Assembly (NCBI GenBank): GCA_016188825.1 | Contig: JACPHA010000019.1 | Coordinates: 52,762 to 116,761 of the forward strand | DNA from: Candidatus Pacearchaeota archaeon | GTDB lineage: Archaea > Nanobdellota > Nanobdellia > Pacearchaeales > GW2011-AR1 | Direction of reading: 5' to 3' | DNA length: 64,000 nt | Shown: positions 1 to 7,131 of the stretch, piece after piece | Numbering within the stretch: position 1 is the stretch's first letter | Layout: each line of letters opens with the position of its first letter | Program-made: the position numbers and the translations under genes | The notes under the pieces: generated by a model | What the model was told of the DNA's origin: nothing | What the model saw: the letters and a program-made list of their open reading frames with translations, nothing else | Databases searched by the model: none

Positions 1-286
1 AAAGTTAATTGATAAAATAAAAAATTCTAAATCTAAGAAAGATAAGAATAAAAAAATAAAAGTGAGCATTGCGATTCTTGGCGGGGGAGATGTTGTTTTC
101 CCAATAATTCTTGGGGGAGTTGTTTTAAGGCAACTTGGTATTGTGCAGGGAATAATAATCGCGTTAGGAGCAACTTTGGCTTTGGCAGGATTGTTTTATA
201 TTTCTAAAAAAGGAAAGTTTTATCCTGCTATGCCTTTCATCACCGCGGGTTGTTTTTTGGCGTTGGGGATTGCTTATTTGATTTAG
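1..286 (+). CDS. presenilin-like intramembrane aspartyl protease, C-terminal part
   Basis: The frame is already open at the left edge (in frame from base 2) and stops at TAG 284-286, so only about the last 94 codons are present. A lysine-rich linker leads to ILGGGDVVFP, which matches the GxGD motif holding the second catalytic Asp of the A22 (presenilin/signal peptide peptidase) family. After another hydrophobic segment, FYPAMPFITAG matches the PAL motif that shapes the active site. The first catalytic motif (YD) would lie before the window. The family cleaves substrates inside the membrane; archaeal homologues are known. The last 47 bases overlap the convergent gene at 240-680. The family call is firm from the two motifs; the substrate is unknown. 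Confidence 0.8.
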   Translation, partial: KLIDKIKNSKSKKDKNKKIKVSIAILGGGDVVFPIILGGVVLRQLGIVQGIIIALGATLALAGLFYISKKGKFYPAMPFITAGCFLALGIAYLI

Positions 287-680
287 CTTTGCTTTTTTCA
301 GTTTGTTTTACAATTCCGTTGAGATAAGATCTGCTTATAGGGCTATAAATGGCTGCTGCTTCAATGAATATCAGTTCGGGTCTTTCTTCCTCCAAATAAA
401 GAATTTTTCTTTGTAAAGTGTTTCGCGTGCTATCGCTTGGAGAAAAATCGTATTGAACAGAAGGCAGTAGAACCAAAAGGCCACTTTCTGTTAATCCCCT
501 ATAGATACCCAAGTAATTTGTTCCATCTTTGCTAATTACTTTTAGAGGCCGATTTCTATAAAAAGGATGCGGCTCTCTATCGGAATCAACAAGACCTAAT
601 CCTAAACGCTCTATTCTTTCAGGTGTTTGTGGAGCTCTTTCTCTTCTTTTCCTTGACTGGAAACCTATGATTCTTTGCAT
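240..680 (-). CDS. conserved-looking hypothetical protein, 146 aa
   Basis: Not recognised. The protein is soluble, with a basic N-terminus (QSRKRRER) and a basic, low-complexity tail (KSKAKSNKQSPTPKNNPR). The middle (about residues 45-80) has alternating hydrophobic residues (KVISKDGTNYLGIYRGL) that could form a small beta barrel, but no family can be named. A TATA-like box (CTTTTAAAC on + at 702-710) sits about 25 bases before the ATG at 680, so a short or leaderless transcript is likely, and this supports a real gene. Its 3' end overlaps the end of the protease gene tail to tail by 47 bases. Confidence 0.55.
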   Translation of the reverse strand: MQRIIGFQSRKRRERAPQTPERIERLGLGLVDSDREPHPFYRNRPLKVISKDGTNYLGIYRGLTESGLLVLLPSVQYDFSPSDSTRNTLQRKILYLEEERPELIFIEAAAIYSPISRSYLNGIVKQTEKSKAKSNKQSPTPKNNPR

Positions 681-718
681 GATAAAAATATGAAACTTGG
701 ACTTTTAAACTTTCCTAT

Positions 719-761
719 TGACATGTCATTTAAAAGTTATAACAACCGAAAGATTTAAATA
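719..761 (+). promoter_or_regulatory. promoter and palindrome of the TrmB-type regulator
   Basis: CCGAAAGATTTAAATA (746-761) is a clear archaeal BRE/TATA unit about 25 bases before the ATG at 783. Just upstream, TGACATGTCA (719-728) is a perfect 10-base palindrome, a plausible operator for the regulator itself or for the divergent gene at 240-680. The operator role is inference. Confidence 0.6.
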
Positions 762-782
762 GGGTAGTATTGTTGCTCCTTT

Positions 783-1565
783 ATGATGATAAAGCAAGAT
801 TTGGTAAAGAGAATAAAAGAATACTTTGATTTGAATATTTACGAAACCAAGGTTTGGATGGCTTTGCTTTCTAGGGGCATTGCTTCTGCAGGAGAAATTT
901 CTGTGATTTCGGGTGTTCCGAGGTCTAGAACTTATGATGTTTTGGAATCTTTGGAAAAGAGGGGTTTTGCGATTGTTAAAATAGGCAAACCTGTAAAATA
1001 CATTGCAGTAAAACCGACAGAAGTTATAGAAAAAATGAAGGTTGTTGCAATGCACGATGCAAATGAAAAAGTAAAAAGTCTAGTTAATTTAAAAGATACT
1101 ACTGAATATGAAGAGCTTGAAAAATTACATAAAACAGGAATATCGCCGATAAGAGTTCATGAAATAACTGGTTCTTTGAAGGGGAGATCGAACATTCTTG
1201 CAAAATTGAGAGAGCTTATACACAGCACAAAGAAAGAATTGATAATTTCAACTTCAATAAACGACTTTGAAGACAAGAGCAGAGTTTTGCTCCCGGCAAT
1301 TGAGCAAGCTGCTAAGAATGGCATTAAACTGAAAATAGCTATTTCAGGACAGCCCGAAAGAATAAAAAGAATAAGTTCTAGATCCCTAATAAAACCGATA
1401 ACTACAGATTCAAATTCAAGGCTTTACATATCTGACAGAAAAGAAGTTTTCTTCATGATAACACCGGAAAATTCTGACGAGGAAGTTGGAATCTGGCTTA
1501 ATTCTCCTTTTTTTGCAGAATCTTTGGGATTGATGACTGAGCAAAATTTGAAGAAAGTGATATAA
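783..1565 (+). CDS. TrmB-family transcriptional regulator
   Basis: The 260-residue length is normal for TrmB/TrmBL proteins. The N-terminus (about residues 5-85) is the winged helix-turn-helix typical of the family: YETKVWMALLSRG, then AGEISVISGVPRSRTYDVLESLEKRG as recognition region, then the wing ending KYIAVKP. Residues 125-260 form an alpha/beta effector-binding region resembling the phospholipase-D-like fold of TrmB C-termini (IHSTKKELIISTS). The family controls sugar uptake and central metabolism in archaea; no sugar transporter lies nearby, so the target is unknown. ATG codons at 783 and 786 are both possible; the TATA spacing points to a leaderless mRNA starting here. Confidence 0.85.
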   Translation: MMIKQDLVKRIKEYFDLNIYETKVWMALLSRGIASAGEISVISGVPRSRTYDVLESLEKRGFAIVKIGKPVKYIAVKPTEVIEKMKVVAMHDANEKVKSLVNLKDTTEYEELEKLHKTGISPIRVHEITGSLKGRSNILAKLRELIHSTKKELIISTSINDFEDKSRVLLPAIEQAAKNGIKLKIAISGQPERIKRISSRSLIKPITTDSNSRLYISDRKEVFFMITPENSDEEVGIWLNSPFFAESLGLMTEQNLKKVI

Positions 1566-1732
1566 ATAAAGAAGGAAAGGGAAGAAGATGACAATATCAA
1601 ATGTTAATAATAATTGATTAGAAAGTAAAGGGGCAATTATTCTTACTCAAGCAGCGAACGATAACTTGATTATAAGAAAAAACAAAGGTTTTTATATTTA
1701 GTCTTTAGAGAATGTAATTATATTATTTCAAT

Positions 1733-3253
1733 ATGGGAGATAAATACATCAAAAAGGAAAATGGAAAAGAAATAGTTTATGAGCAGGAGTTTTTGTCAGA
1801 CAGAAAAATAGGTGAAGTTAGAGAGACTCTTTCTGGAGACAAAAATGTAGTGGATGATTGGGGTAGTACTGTTGGAAAAGTTGAAAGAGAAAATTTTTAT
1901 GGGGAAAGTAGAGCTGAAATAGAAGGGGAAAGCGGAACAATAAGTACTAATAATCCAACTGAATATTATAAGGGGCTGTCTGGGAAACCAGTTTTTAAAG
2001 CTGATAAAAAAAGAGAATGTGAAAGCTCTTATTCTTCTAGTGGTTCTTCTTCTGAAAGTTCTGGTGGATCAGCTGGAGGAGGGTTGGTTGTTCTTCTTCT
2101 AGCTTTAGTTGGAATAGGGACATGTATTGAGAATATTTCTAATAAGCCTAAAATTGAGTATGGGAAAGCCCCCATAACTAGACAGATTCAAGAAAATGAT
2201 TACCAAAGATACATCGGAAACATCTCTTTTAATTCAGATTCTCCAAATATCAGAAAAACGATTATTTCATTTGATAATTATGATATTAATAATACAGGAG
2301 GAGGTTGGGTAGGTCATTCAGGATTAGAATTAAATTATAATATCCCAACAATCACTGGAGAATTTGAGTTAGTTATAAAAATACCAGATAATCTTAGAAT
2401 GGGAACCGAAGAAAGAGAAGAACATGGAAAAATAGAAAAATATTGGGCTGGAAAACCTTTAGAAAAAATTATTAGCAAGGGGGACGATACACTATCGTCT
2501 GTGGAATTGGCAAAGTTTTATGATGATATTCAATCTGAATTAAGTTCTTATCTTAATGAGAAAGGATACCTTGATCAGAATAGGGGAATTTTGTTATCAC
2601 ATAAAAAAGAGCTTTTAGTGGAAAATGATCAATTAGGCAGGGAATTAAGTGAGAGATATCTTAGAAAACACTCTCTTAACACAACAGGCAAGGATCATAG
2701 CTATATTTCTGTAAGAGAAGAAAGCTCTTCGAGGACAGAGAGAAAGAACATATCTTATGTAAATTTAGATCCAAATAGAAGAGTATTTAGGACAACTCCT
2801 TCTATGGATCTATTTGCAAACGGAACTGTTCAAATAGCTAGTGAAAATACACGTAAAGCTTTTTCTAATGCAATGAAAAAAGGATTTGGGGAACATTCGC
2901 TTCAATACGAAGGAGGGATTAATACAGATTTATCTTATCAGGCCCGAACCAGAGAAGAAGGACTTTTTGCTATAGTATCTACTATCCCTTATGGTATGGA
3001 AAGAGAATTCTTTAAAAAAGCGGATAGCAACCATGATAGAAATATTTCAATATCAGAAAGAGAATCTTTTGAGAAAAAGGTTAAGAGAAATCTTGAGAAG
3101 CGGTTAGTTAAAGAAGGATTTTTCGAAGAATCAACAAGTCAAATAGATTTTGATCTGGATAGGGATTTCGTAAAAATAGATTTTTTTATGCAAGATTATA
3201 GAAAAATTGAAGAACTAACTAATAAAGCTATTCTCGAATATCTATCAGAATAA
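1733..3253 (+). CDS. membrane protein with an EF-hand loop, 506 aa, function unknown
   Basis: Not recognised as a named family. A hydrophilic N-terminal part of about 100 residues ends in a Ser/Gly-rich linker and one membrane segment (GGGLVVLLLALVGIGTCI, about residues 115-132). About 370 residues follow, rich in charge and beta-type sequence. Near the C-terminus DSNHDRNISISE (residues 431-442) fits the canonical EF-hand loop at positions 1, 3, 5, 7, 9 and 12, so calcium binding is likely. A second Asp-rich stretch (DFDLDRDFVKID) does not fit the pattern well. A TATA-like stretch (TTTTTATATTTA, 1689-1700) lies 33 bases or more before the ATG. Location in or at the membrane is inferred from the single hydrophobic segment. 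Confidence 0.6.
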   Translation: MGDKYIKKENGKEIVYEQEFLSDRKIGEVRETLSGDKNVVDDWGSTVGKVERENFYGESRAEIEGESGTISTNNPTEYYKGLSGKPVFKADKKRECESSYSSSGSSSESSGGSAGGGLVVLLLALVGIGTCIENISNKPKIEYGKAPITRQIQENDYQRYIGNISFNSDSPNIRKTIISFDNYDINNTGGGWVGHSGLELNYNIPTITGEFELVIKIPDNLRMGTEEREEHGKIEKYWAGKPLEKIISKGDDTLSSVELAKFYDDIQSELSSYLNEKGYLDQNRGILLSHKKELLVENDQLGRELSERYLRKHSLNTTGKDHSYISVREESSSRTERKNISYVNLDPNRRVFRTTPSMDLFANGTVQIASENTRKAFSNAMKKGFGEHSLQYEGGINTDLSYQARTREEGLFAIVSTIPYGMEREFFKKADSNHDRNISISERESFEKKVKRNLEKRLVKEGFFEESTSQIDFDLDRDFVKIDFFMQDYRKIEELTNKAILEYLSE

Positions 3254-3272
3254 AGTATTTTATATATCTTTC

Positions 3273-3318
3273 GGTACCTAATTAACTACTTTAAAGTTGG
3301 TACCTAAAAGTTTAAATA
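3273..3318 (+). promoter_or_regulatory. GGTACCTA direct repeats next to the TATA box of a small AbrB gene
   Basis: GGTACCTA occurs at 3273-3280 and again at 3299-3306, start to start 26 bases, each containing the palindrome GGTACC. The second copy abuts AAAAGTTTAAATATA, a BRE/TATA-like box 25 bases before the ATG at 3341. Two identical sites about 2.5 helical turns apart at a promoter fit an autoregulatory operator; this is inference. Confidence 0.45.
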
Positions 3319-3340
3319 TAAGTCAATTCTACTTTAGATT

Positions 3341-3502
3341 ATGAAACTGCAAAAACAACTTTCTAGGAAAGTAGGGGATGTAGAATATGCTAAGTGGGTT
3401 TTGGTTGTACCTCCAAATATAGTTAAAGAATTGAAATGGAAAGAGGGGCAAGAATTAGAAGCAGAGATTAAAGAAAATAAACTAATTGTCAAGAAAAGTT
3501 AA
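3341..3502 (+). CDS. small AbrB/MazE-type DNA-binding protein, 53 aa
   Basis: The short frame from ATG 3341 to TAA 3502 encodes a protein with the swapped-hairpin AbrB pattern: KWVLVVPPNIVKELKWKEGQ followed by ELEAEIKENKLIVKK. VPPNIVKEL.W.EG corresponds to the IPK.L...LGI..GD core of AbrB/MazE antitoxins and regulators. No toxin gene follows; the next gene is cca on the other strand. It is therefore either a solitary regulator or an orphaned antitoxin. The promoter and repeats just upstream support expression. Confidence 0.65.
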   Translation: MKLQKQLSRKVGDVEYAKWVLVVPPNIVKELKWKEGQELEAEIKENKLIVKKS

Positions 3503-3554
3503 TTTTTTTGTTTAAAATTCCAGACGTTAACTTAACAGCCCATTATTTTTCCAA

Positions 3555-4823
3555 TCAAACAACCTCCAAGCTTGTTATTGACATTTCCTCTAATTTTTTC
3601 TTTTGATTTCTGGAAAATTTATTTATGAATTGCTTTGCTGTGAAGTTAATTTTTATTCGAGAGTGCAAAAAGCCGTTTTTTTCAAAAACTTCAGGATTTT
3701 TCTCCTTGAAATTTTTTACCGCTAAGGCATTTGTTATTGGGGGACCTATTCTGATTACTTCTTGTTTTGGCTTCAGAACAAAGTAAAAATCAGATTTTTT
3801 TCCGAAATTATAAACAAACTCAGATGCAAGAATTTCAAAGTATTTTGAAAGTTCTCTTGCTAAAAAAGAAGAAAATTTTTTCATTTTTGTTCCTGCGATG
3901 TCGCCTTCCTGGCGGTTTGTTTTCAATATTAAATGCAAGAATTCAGAGTTATTTTTTATTGCAATGCCTTTGAAAGAATTTTCATCGAATTTTTTTATTT
4001 GAAATAATTTTTCAGAGGGGTTTTTTAATAGTGCTCTCGCAGACTCTTGGAATTTTTTAAAGGTTTCAGAGTTTAGCGCGGCAAGAACATTGCGCTCTTT
4101 CCAGGTCGGATCAATCAAAATTAACGGACTATGCAGCTTGCTTTCGTTCAATTCAAGAAAGACTTCATTTTTTTTGTAATGTTTTGCAGGATCTATGACT
4201 ATTTGCTTTTCAATTTTAATAAGTTCTTTCAACATTTTTTCAAAGCTTTTAAAATAAATTATTAGACATTCTAAAGAGTAACCTGAAAAACCGTTTATGT
4301 AAGATTCTGCTCCATAAACTCCTGTTGCTTTGCAGAATTGTTTTGCTAAAAGAAATTCTTTTTTAAAATTTCCTTGAAGATGTTTTTTTACATAATTGAC
4401 GTGAAAATAGCTTAAATCGGTCACATTTCTTGCTTCTCTTGGTTTTTTTATGCGGACAACCGGAATTACCTCAAAAATTGCTTTTTTATTTATGCTAATC
4501 CTGAAATAATCCCTGCTTCCGTGAACTTTTTCAATTTTTAATTTATTTTTCTTTGCGAAATTTTGCATTATTTCTGATAGAATGTTTGTTAAATCTACAT
4601 ATTTCCAATCGAATCTTACAAAAAGGTCTATGTCATAGTTATCTGATTTCAACAATGTTCCCTTGGCAAAGCTTCCGCCAATGAAAACATCTGCGTCTAT
4701 CTTTTTTTTTGATATTTCTTTTTCTAACAGGTAAATAAAATTGTTAGTTTCTTTTTTTAGGTAGTCTGTTTCTCTTTGGTCTGGCGAAAAATCAAGACGC
4801 TCTAAAACTTTTTTTAGCTCCAT
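3555..4823 (-). CDS. cca: CCA-adding enzyme (archaeal class I tRNA nucleotidyltransferase)
   Basis: Adds or repairs the 3' CCA end of tRNAs in the cytoplasm. At 422 residues it is close to the usual archaeal length. The nucleotidyltransferase signature GGSFAKGT (residues 49-56) is followed by DIDLFVRF with the two metal-binding carboxylates (D64, D66), then HGSRDYF and the KAIFEVIPVV strand. In characterised archaeal enzymes the third carboxylate at this strand is Asp; here it appears to be Glu118. The central and C-terminal tRNA-binding parts follow (KQFCKATGVYGAESYINGFSGYSLE is split by the usual helix). A TATA-like box near 4845-4856 lies about 25 bases before the ATG. Confidence 0.9.
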   Translation of the reverse strand: MELKKVLERLDFSPDQRETDYLKKETNNFIYLLEKEISKKKIDADVFIGGSFAKGTLLKSDNYDIDLFVRFDWKYVDLTNILSEIMQNFAKKNKLKIEKVHGSRDYFRISINKKAIFEVIPVVRIKKPREARNVTDLSYFHVNYVKKHLQGNFKKEFLLAKQFCKATGVYGAESYINGFSGYSLECLIIYFKSFEKMLKELIKIEKQIVIDPAKHYKKNEVFLELNESKLHSPLILIDPTWKERNVLAALNSETFKKFQESARALLKNPSEKLFQIKKFDENSFKGIAIKNNSEFLHLILKTNRQEGDIAGTKMKKFSSFLARELSKYFEILASEFVYNFGKKSDFYFVLKPKQEVIRIGPPITNALAVKNFKEKNPEVFEKNGFLHSRIKINFTAKQFINKFSRNQKKKLEEMSITSLEVV

Positions 4824-5069
4824 TTATTTTCCAAGGCAAGAAAGCTTTTAAATTGATTGATTTTTATTTTAAAATATTTTAATAATACTGCGTTATACGA
4901 TCTAATAGAATTAATCTAACACAACTTTTTTATTGTTGACAAATTTATTATTTTAGGATTCCTAATTATTATCTCATCGGTCAATCAGCGCATTCACCAA
5001 CTCATTAGGGTGCAGTATTTATGAATTTAGTCTAGTTATGGGACTATTAATATCAATCAACAAAAAACC

Positions 5070-5459
5070 TTAATCCTCTTTTAAAGATGGTTTCATAATA
5101 GAGGAAAGGTCAATTATATACTTTCCGTCTTCTAATTTGTAAACTCTTGGCTTATTTGCGGCAAATAAATTTGATAGGTCTACAACATATTTGCCTGGCT
5201 TGAGAACTTTTATGCTTTCAAAGTCGAGGAAAACTGGGGCTTCTTCGTCTTCAAAACCAGTTATTTCCCGAACATCACGCTCAATTTGATTCTTTTCAAC
5301 AGGGCTGAGTTCTATTTCTCCCATGCTTTTTCTCATTTTTTCAAGCTGCTCTTTTTTTATGTAAAAGAAAAATTTTCCCTTGCATTCATCACAACCAGTA
5401 AGAACTTGCATAGAGCCATCTTCATATAGTTTAGAACAATGAACACATTTGTAAGGCAT
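5070..5459 (-). CDS. Zn-ribbon protein of the DUF2072/COG3364 type
   Basis: 129 residues. The N-terminal zinc ribbon (YKCVHCSKLY with TGCDECKG, residues 4-27) is followed by an acidic helical segment and a beta-rich tail in which the motif GKY-V/I-IDLS occurs twice (GKYVVDLSNL, GKYIIDLSSI). This matches an archaea-specific family often encoded with a small Era-like GTPase and a DUF2073 protein; both lie upstream here (6079-7126) on the same strand, but separated by 619 bases of repeat-containing spacer. Function is unknown. A CTTTATTAAT box about 25 bases upstream gives it its own promoter. Confidence 0.7.
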   Translation of the reverse strand: MPYKCVHCSKLYEDGSMQVLTGCDECKGKFFFYIKKEQLEKMRKSMGEIELSPVEKNQIERDVREITGFEDEEAPVFLDFESIKVLKPGKYVVDLSNLFAANKPRVYKLEDGKYIIDLSSIMKPSLKED

Positions 5460-6078
5460 TTAACAACAAAGCAGAGAGGATTAATAAAGATTTAGATTTT
5501 TATAAATTACAGAGAACCGAATAAAAAATTTCACACAATCAACTCAGTTCTCTGTCTGGATAACCGATAAGAACACATAATCACAGACTTAAATAATTCC
5601 TCATTTGTATCTAATTAGATAATACCAACTCTGATTTATTATTATAAAAATATCTAATTTAACGACGATAATTGAATTTATTTTTTGATTATGTTTAACA
5701 AACATTTTTAATATTATTGACATTATGGTAAAAAACTAATATCTTACACATAGCATAATCAAGTCATTTACCTATATAAGTAATGTTTGGTAATACTGCT
5801 AGTTGATTAGTGGAAATCCGCACCAACTCTTTAACAGATTATTGATAATAACCCTTATAACTTATAATAAACTGGATTTTTAGAATTAATTAATGTTTGG
5901 TAATTATATGCAATTAAAATTATCTTTAATGAGTATTATGCATTATTTTTGTTTTAATGGTTTTGATGTTGCGTAAATGCCTCGCTCGCCTACTGTTAAT
6001 ATTATTCATTTGTATGTCCCATAAAATTATCATTAAAAAAATAAGCGATTATCTGGTCAGTGAAATTATGATTGTTTT
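5460..6078. other. gene-less AT-rich spacer with repeats
   Basis: No coding frame of note on either strand. It contains a perfect 9-bp stem (ACAGAGAAC/GTTCTCTGT, 5509-5555) shared with other sites in the window, the palindrome TATCTAATTAGATA near 5609-5622, a GCATAATCAAG motif at 5753-5763 shared with repeats near 13.1, 38.3 and 42.4 kb, and a direct repeat TAATGTTTGGTAAT at 5781-5794 and 5891-5904. It separates two genes that are usually neighbours, which suggests decayed insertions. Confidence 0.6.
5509..5555 (+). repeat. dispersed hairpin repeat, ACAGAGAA type
   Basis: ACAGAGAAC (5509-5517) pairs with GTTCTCTGT (5547-5555) around a 29-base loop that ends ACAATCAACTCA; CTGGATAAC follows directly. 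The same left arm, right arm plus CTG, and a similar ATAATCAA loop sequence recur at 13052-13222 and 38296-38417. Confidence 0.6.
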
Positions 6079-6486
6079 CTAACTTAGTAACAACTCAATC
6101 TTTCTTGGATCTTTTTTTATTTCCTTGACTATTGTTGCCGGGCCAATTACTGTAAGGCTTGAGCTATCGCCGACAAGGCGTCTTGCAAGCCCATATTTCA
6201 TTTTTGTGATAATTCCTCTTTCTTTTAAGTTTGGCTCGACAACTGCAAGCTCAATTCCTTTAAAGCCCTTTATATGATCGACAAGCGCCATTGTGTCCTC
6301 AATCAACCGGGCTTCTTCTTCTGCACGAAGGCGGCCATGCAAGATAACAATTTTATTTTCAAGAATTAATTTAAGAATTTTTTTCACTCTTTCGGCTATT
6401 GTTAACTTTTCAACTTCTGAAAAAGGCAAAACCTGTATGCCTAAGCCGCGTATTTTCTTCCCTCTTTTTTGAAATGTTCTTCTCAT
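6079..6486 (-). CDS. DUF2073-family protein
   Basis: 135 residues from the ATG at 6486, chosen because it follows the GTPase stop by one base (TAAGATG); an in-frame ATG at 6522 would overlap the GTPase by 35 bases. The sequence (LILENKIVILHGRLRAEEEARLIE is typical, then GIELAVVEP and RLVGDSSSLTVIGPA) matches the archaeal DUF2073/COG3365 family, which is regularly adjacent to a small GTPase and a Zn-ribbon protein. The biochemical role is unknown; the conserved partnership suggests an effector or regulator of the GTPase. Confidence 0.75.
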   Translation of the reverse strand: MRRTFQKRGKKIRGLGIQVLPFSEVEKLTIAERVKKILKLILENKIVILHGRLRAEEEARLIEDTMALVDHIKGFKGIELAVVEPNLKERGIITKMKYGLARRLVGDSSSLTVIGPATIVKEIKKDPRKIELLLS

Positions 6487-6487
6487 C

Positions 6488-7126
6488 TTAAATTTTTTTT
6501 GATAGTTTGAATAGAGATTCATAAAATTCTTCCATGTTTATTCCTTCTTTTGCCGAAATGCCAACTACCTCATATTCTGGAAATGCGGATTCTATTTTTT
6601 TTATTTCTGCTTTTCGTAAATCAATCTTGTTGGCTGCTATTAAAACTGGTTTTTTTCTTGCTACTAAGTTTCCTATGATTGTGATATTGACTTGAGAATA
6701 GGGGTTTTGTGTGGCGTCCAGAACAATAATTACTGCATCAACGTCGTCAAGCCATTGGATTGCTTCAATAATTCCTTGGGTGGCTTCCTTTGCTCTTTTT
6801 TTTGCAACACTTTTTTTCAGCCCAAATTTCAAGAACTCCTCGTAGTCAATTTTTGTGGCAATGCCTGGAGTGTCAATAATTTTAAACATTAATTCTTTGC
6901 CTTTATATTCTATGTTTACTTTTTCTTTTACTTGCACATTTCTTGTTTCATGGGGAACATTGCTTACTGAGCCAATTTCTTCGCCTGTCCAGTCTTTGCA
7001 TATTCTATTAGCCAGGCTGGTTTTTCCTGAATTCGGCGGACCATAAAATCCTATTTTTAAACTTTCTCTTCTCTTGAAAAGAGCTCGAAAAATTCTCAAC
7101 GAGAAATTTTTTAGTATTTTCAGCAT
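6488..7126 (-). CDS. Era/Der-like small GTP-binding protein
   Basis: 212 residues with all GTPase motifs: G1 GPPNSGKT (29-36), G3 DTPG (85-88), G4 NKID (about 165-168) and G5 SAKEG near 190. The basic N-terminus (FRALFKRRESLKIGFYG) precedes the P-loop. A threonine for G2 is likely in the VPHETRNVQ region. It belongs to an archaeal family co-encoded with DUF2073 and a Zn ribbon; ribosome or RNA association is plausible but unproven. It starts a few bases after the stop of the PKD protein gene (7132) and is probably co-transcribed with it. Confidence 0.85.
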   Translation of the reverse strand: MLKILKNFSLRIFRALFKRRESLKIGFYGPPNSGKTSLANRICKDWTGEEIGSVSNVPHETRNVQVKEKVNIEYKGKELMFKIIDTPGIATKIDYEEFLKFGLKKSVAKKRAKEATQGIIEAIQWLDDVDAVIIVLDATQNPYSQVNITIIGNLVARKKPVLIAANKIDLRKAEIKKIESAFPEYEVVGISAKEGINMEEFYESLFKLSKKI

Positions 7127-7131
7127 TTTAT

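Noticed and set aside
5460..6078. Replication origin in the AT-rich spacer
   Set aside because: No Orc1/Cdc6 gene, ORB-type repeats or strand switch of genes was seen here; the repeats belong to dispersed hairpin families.
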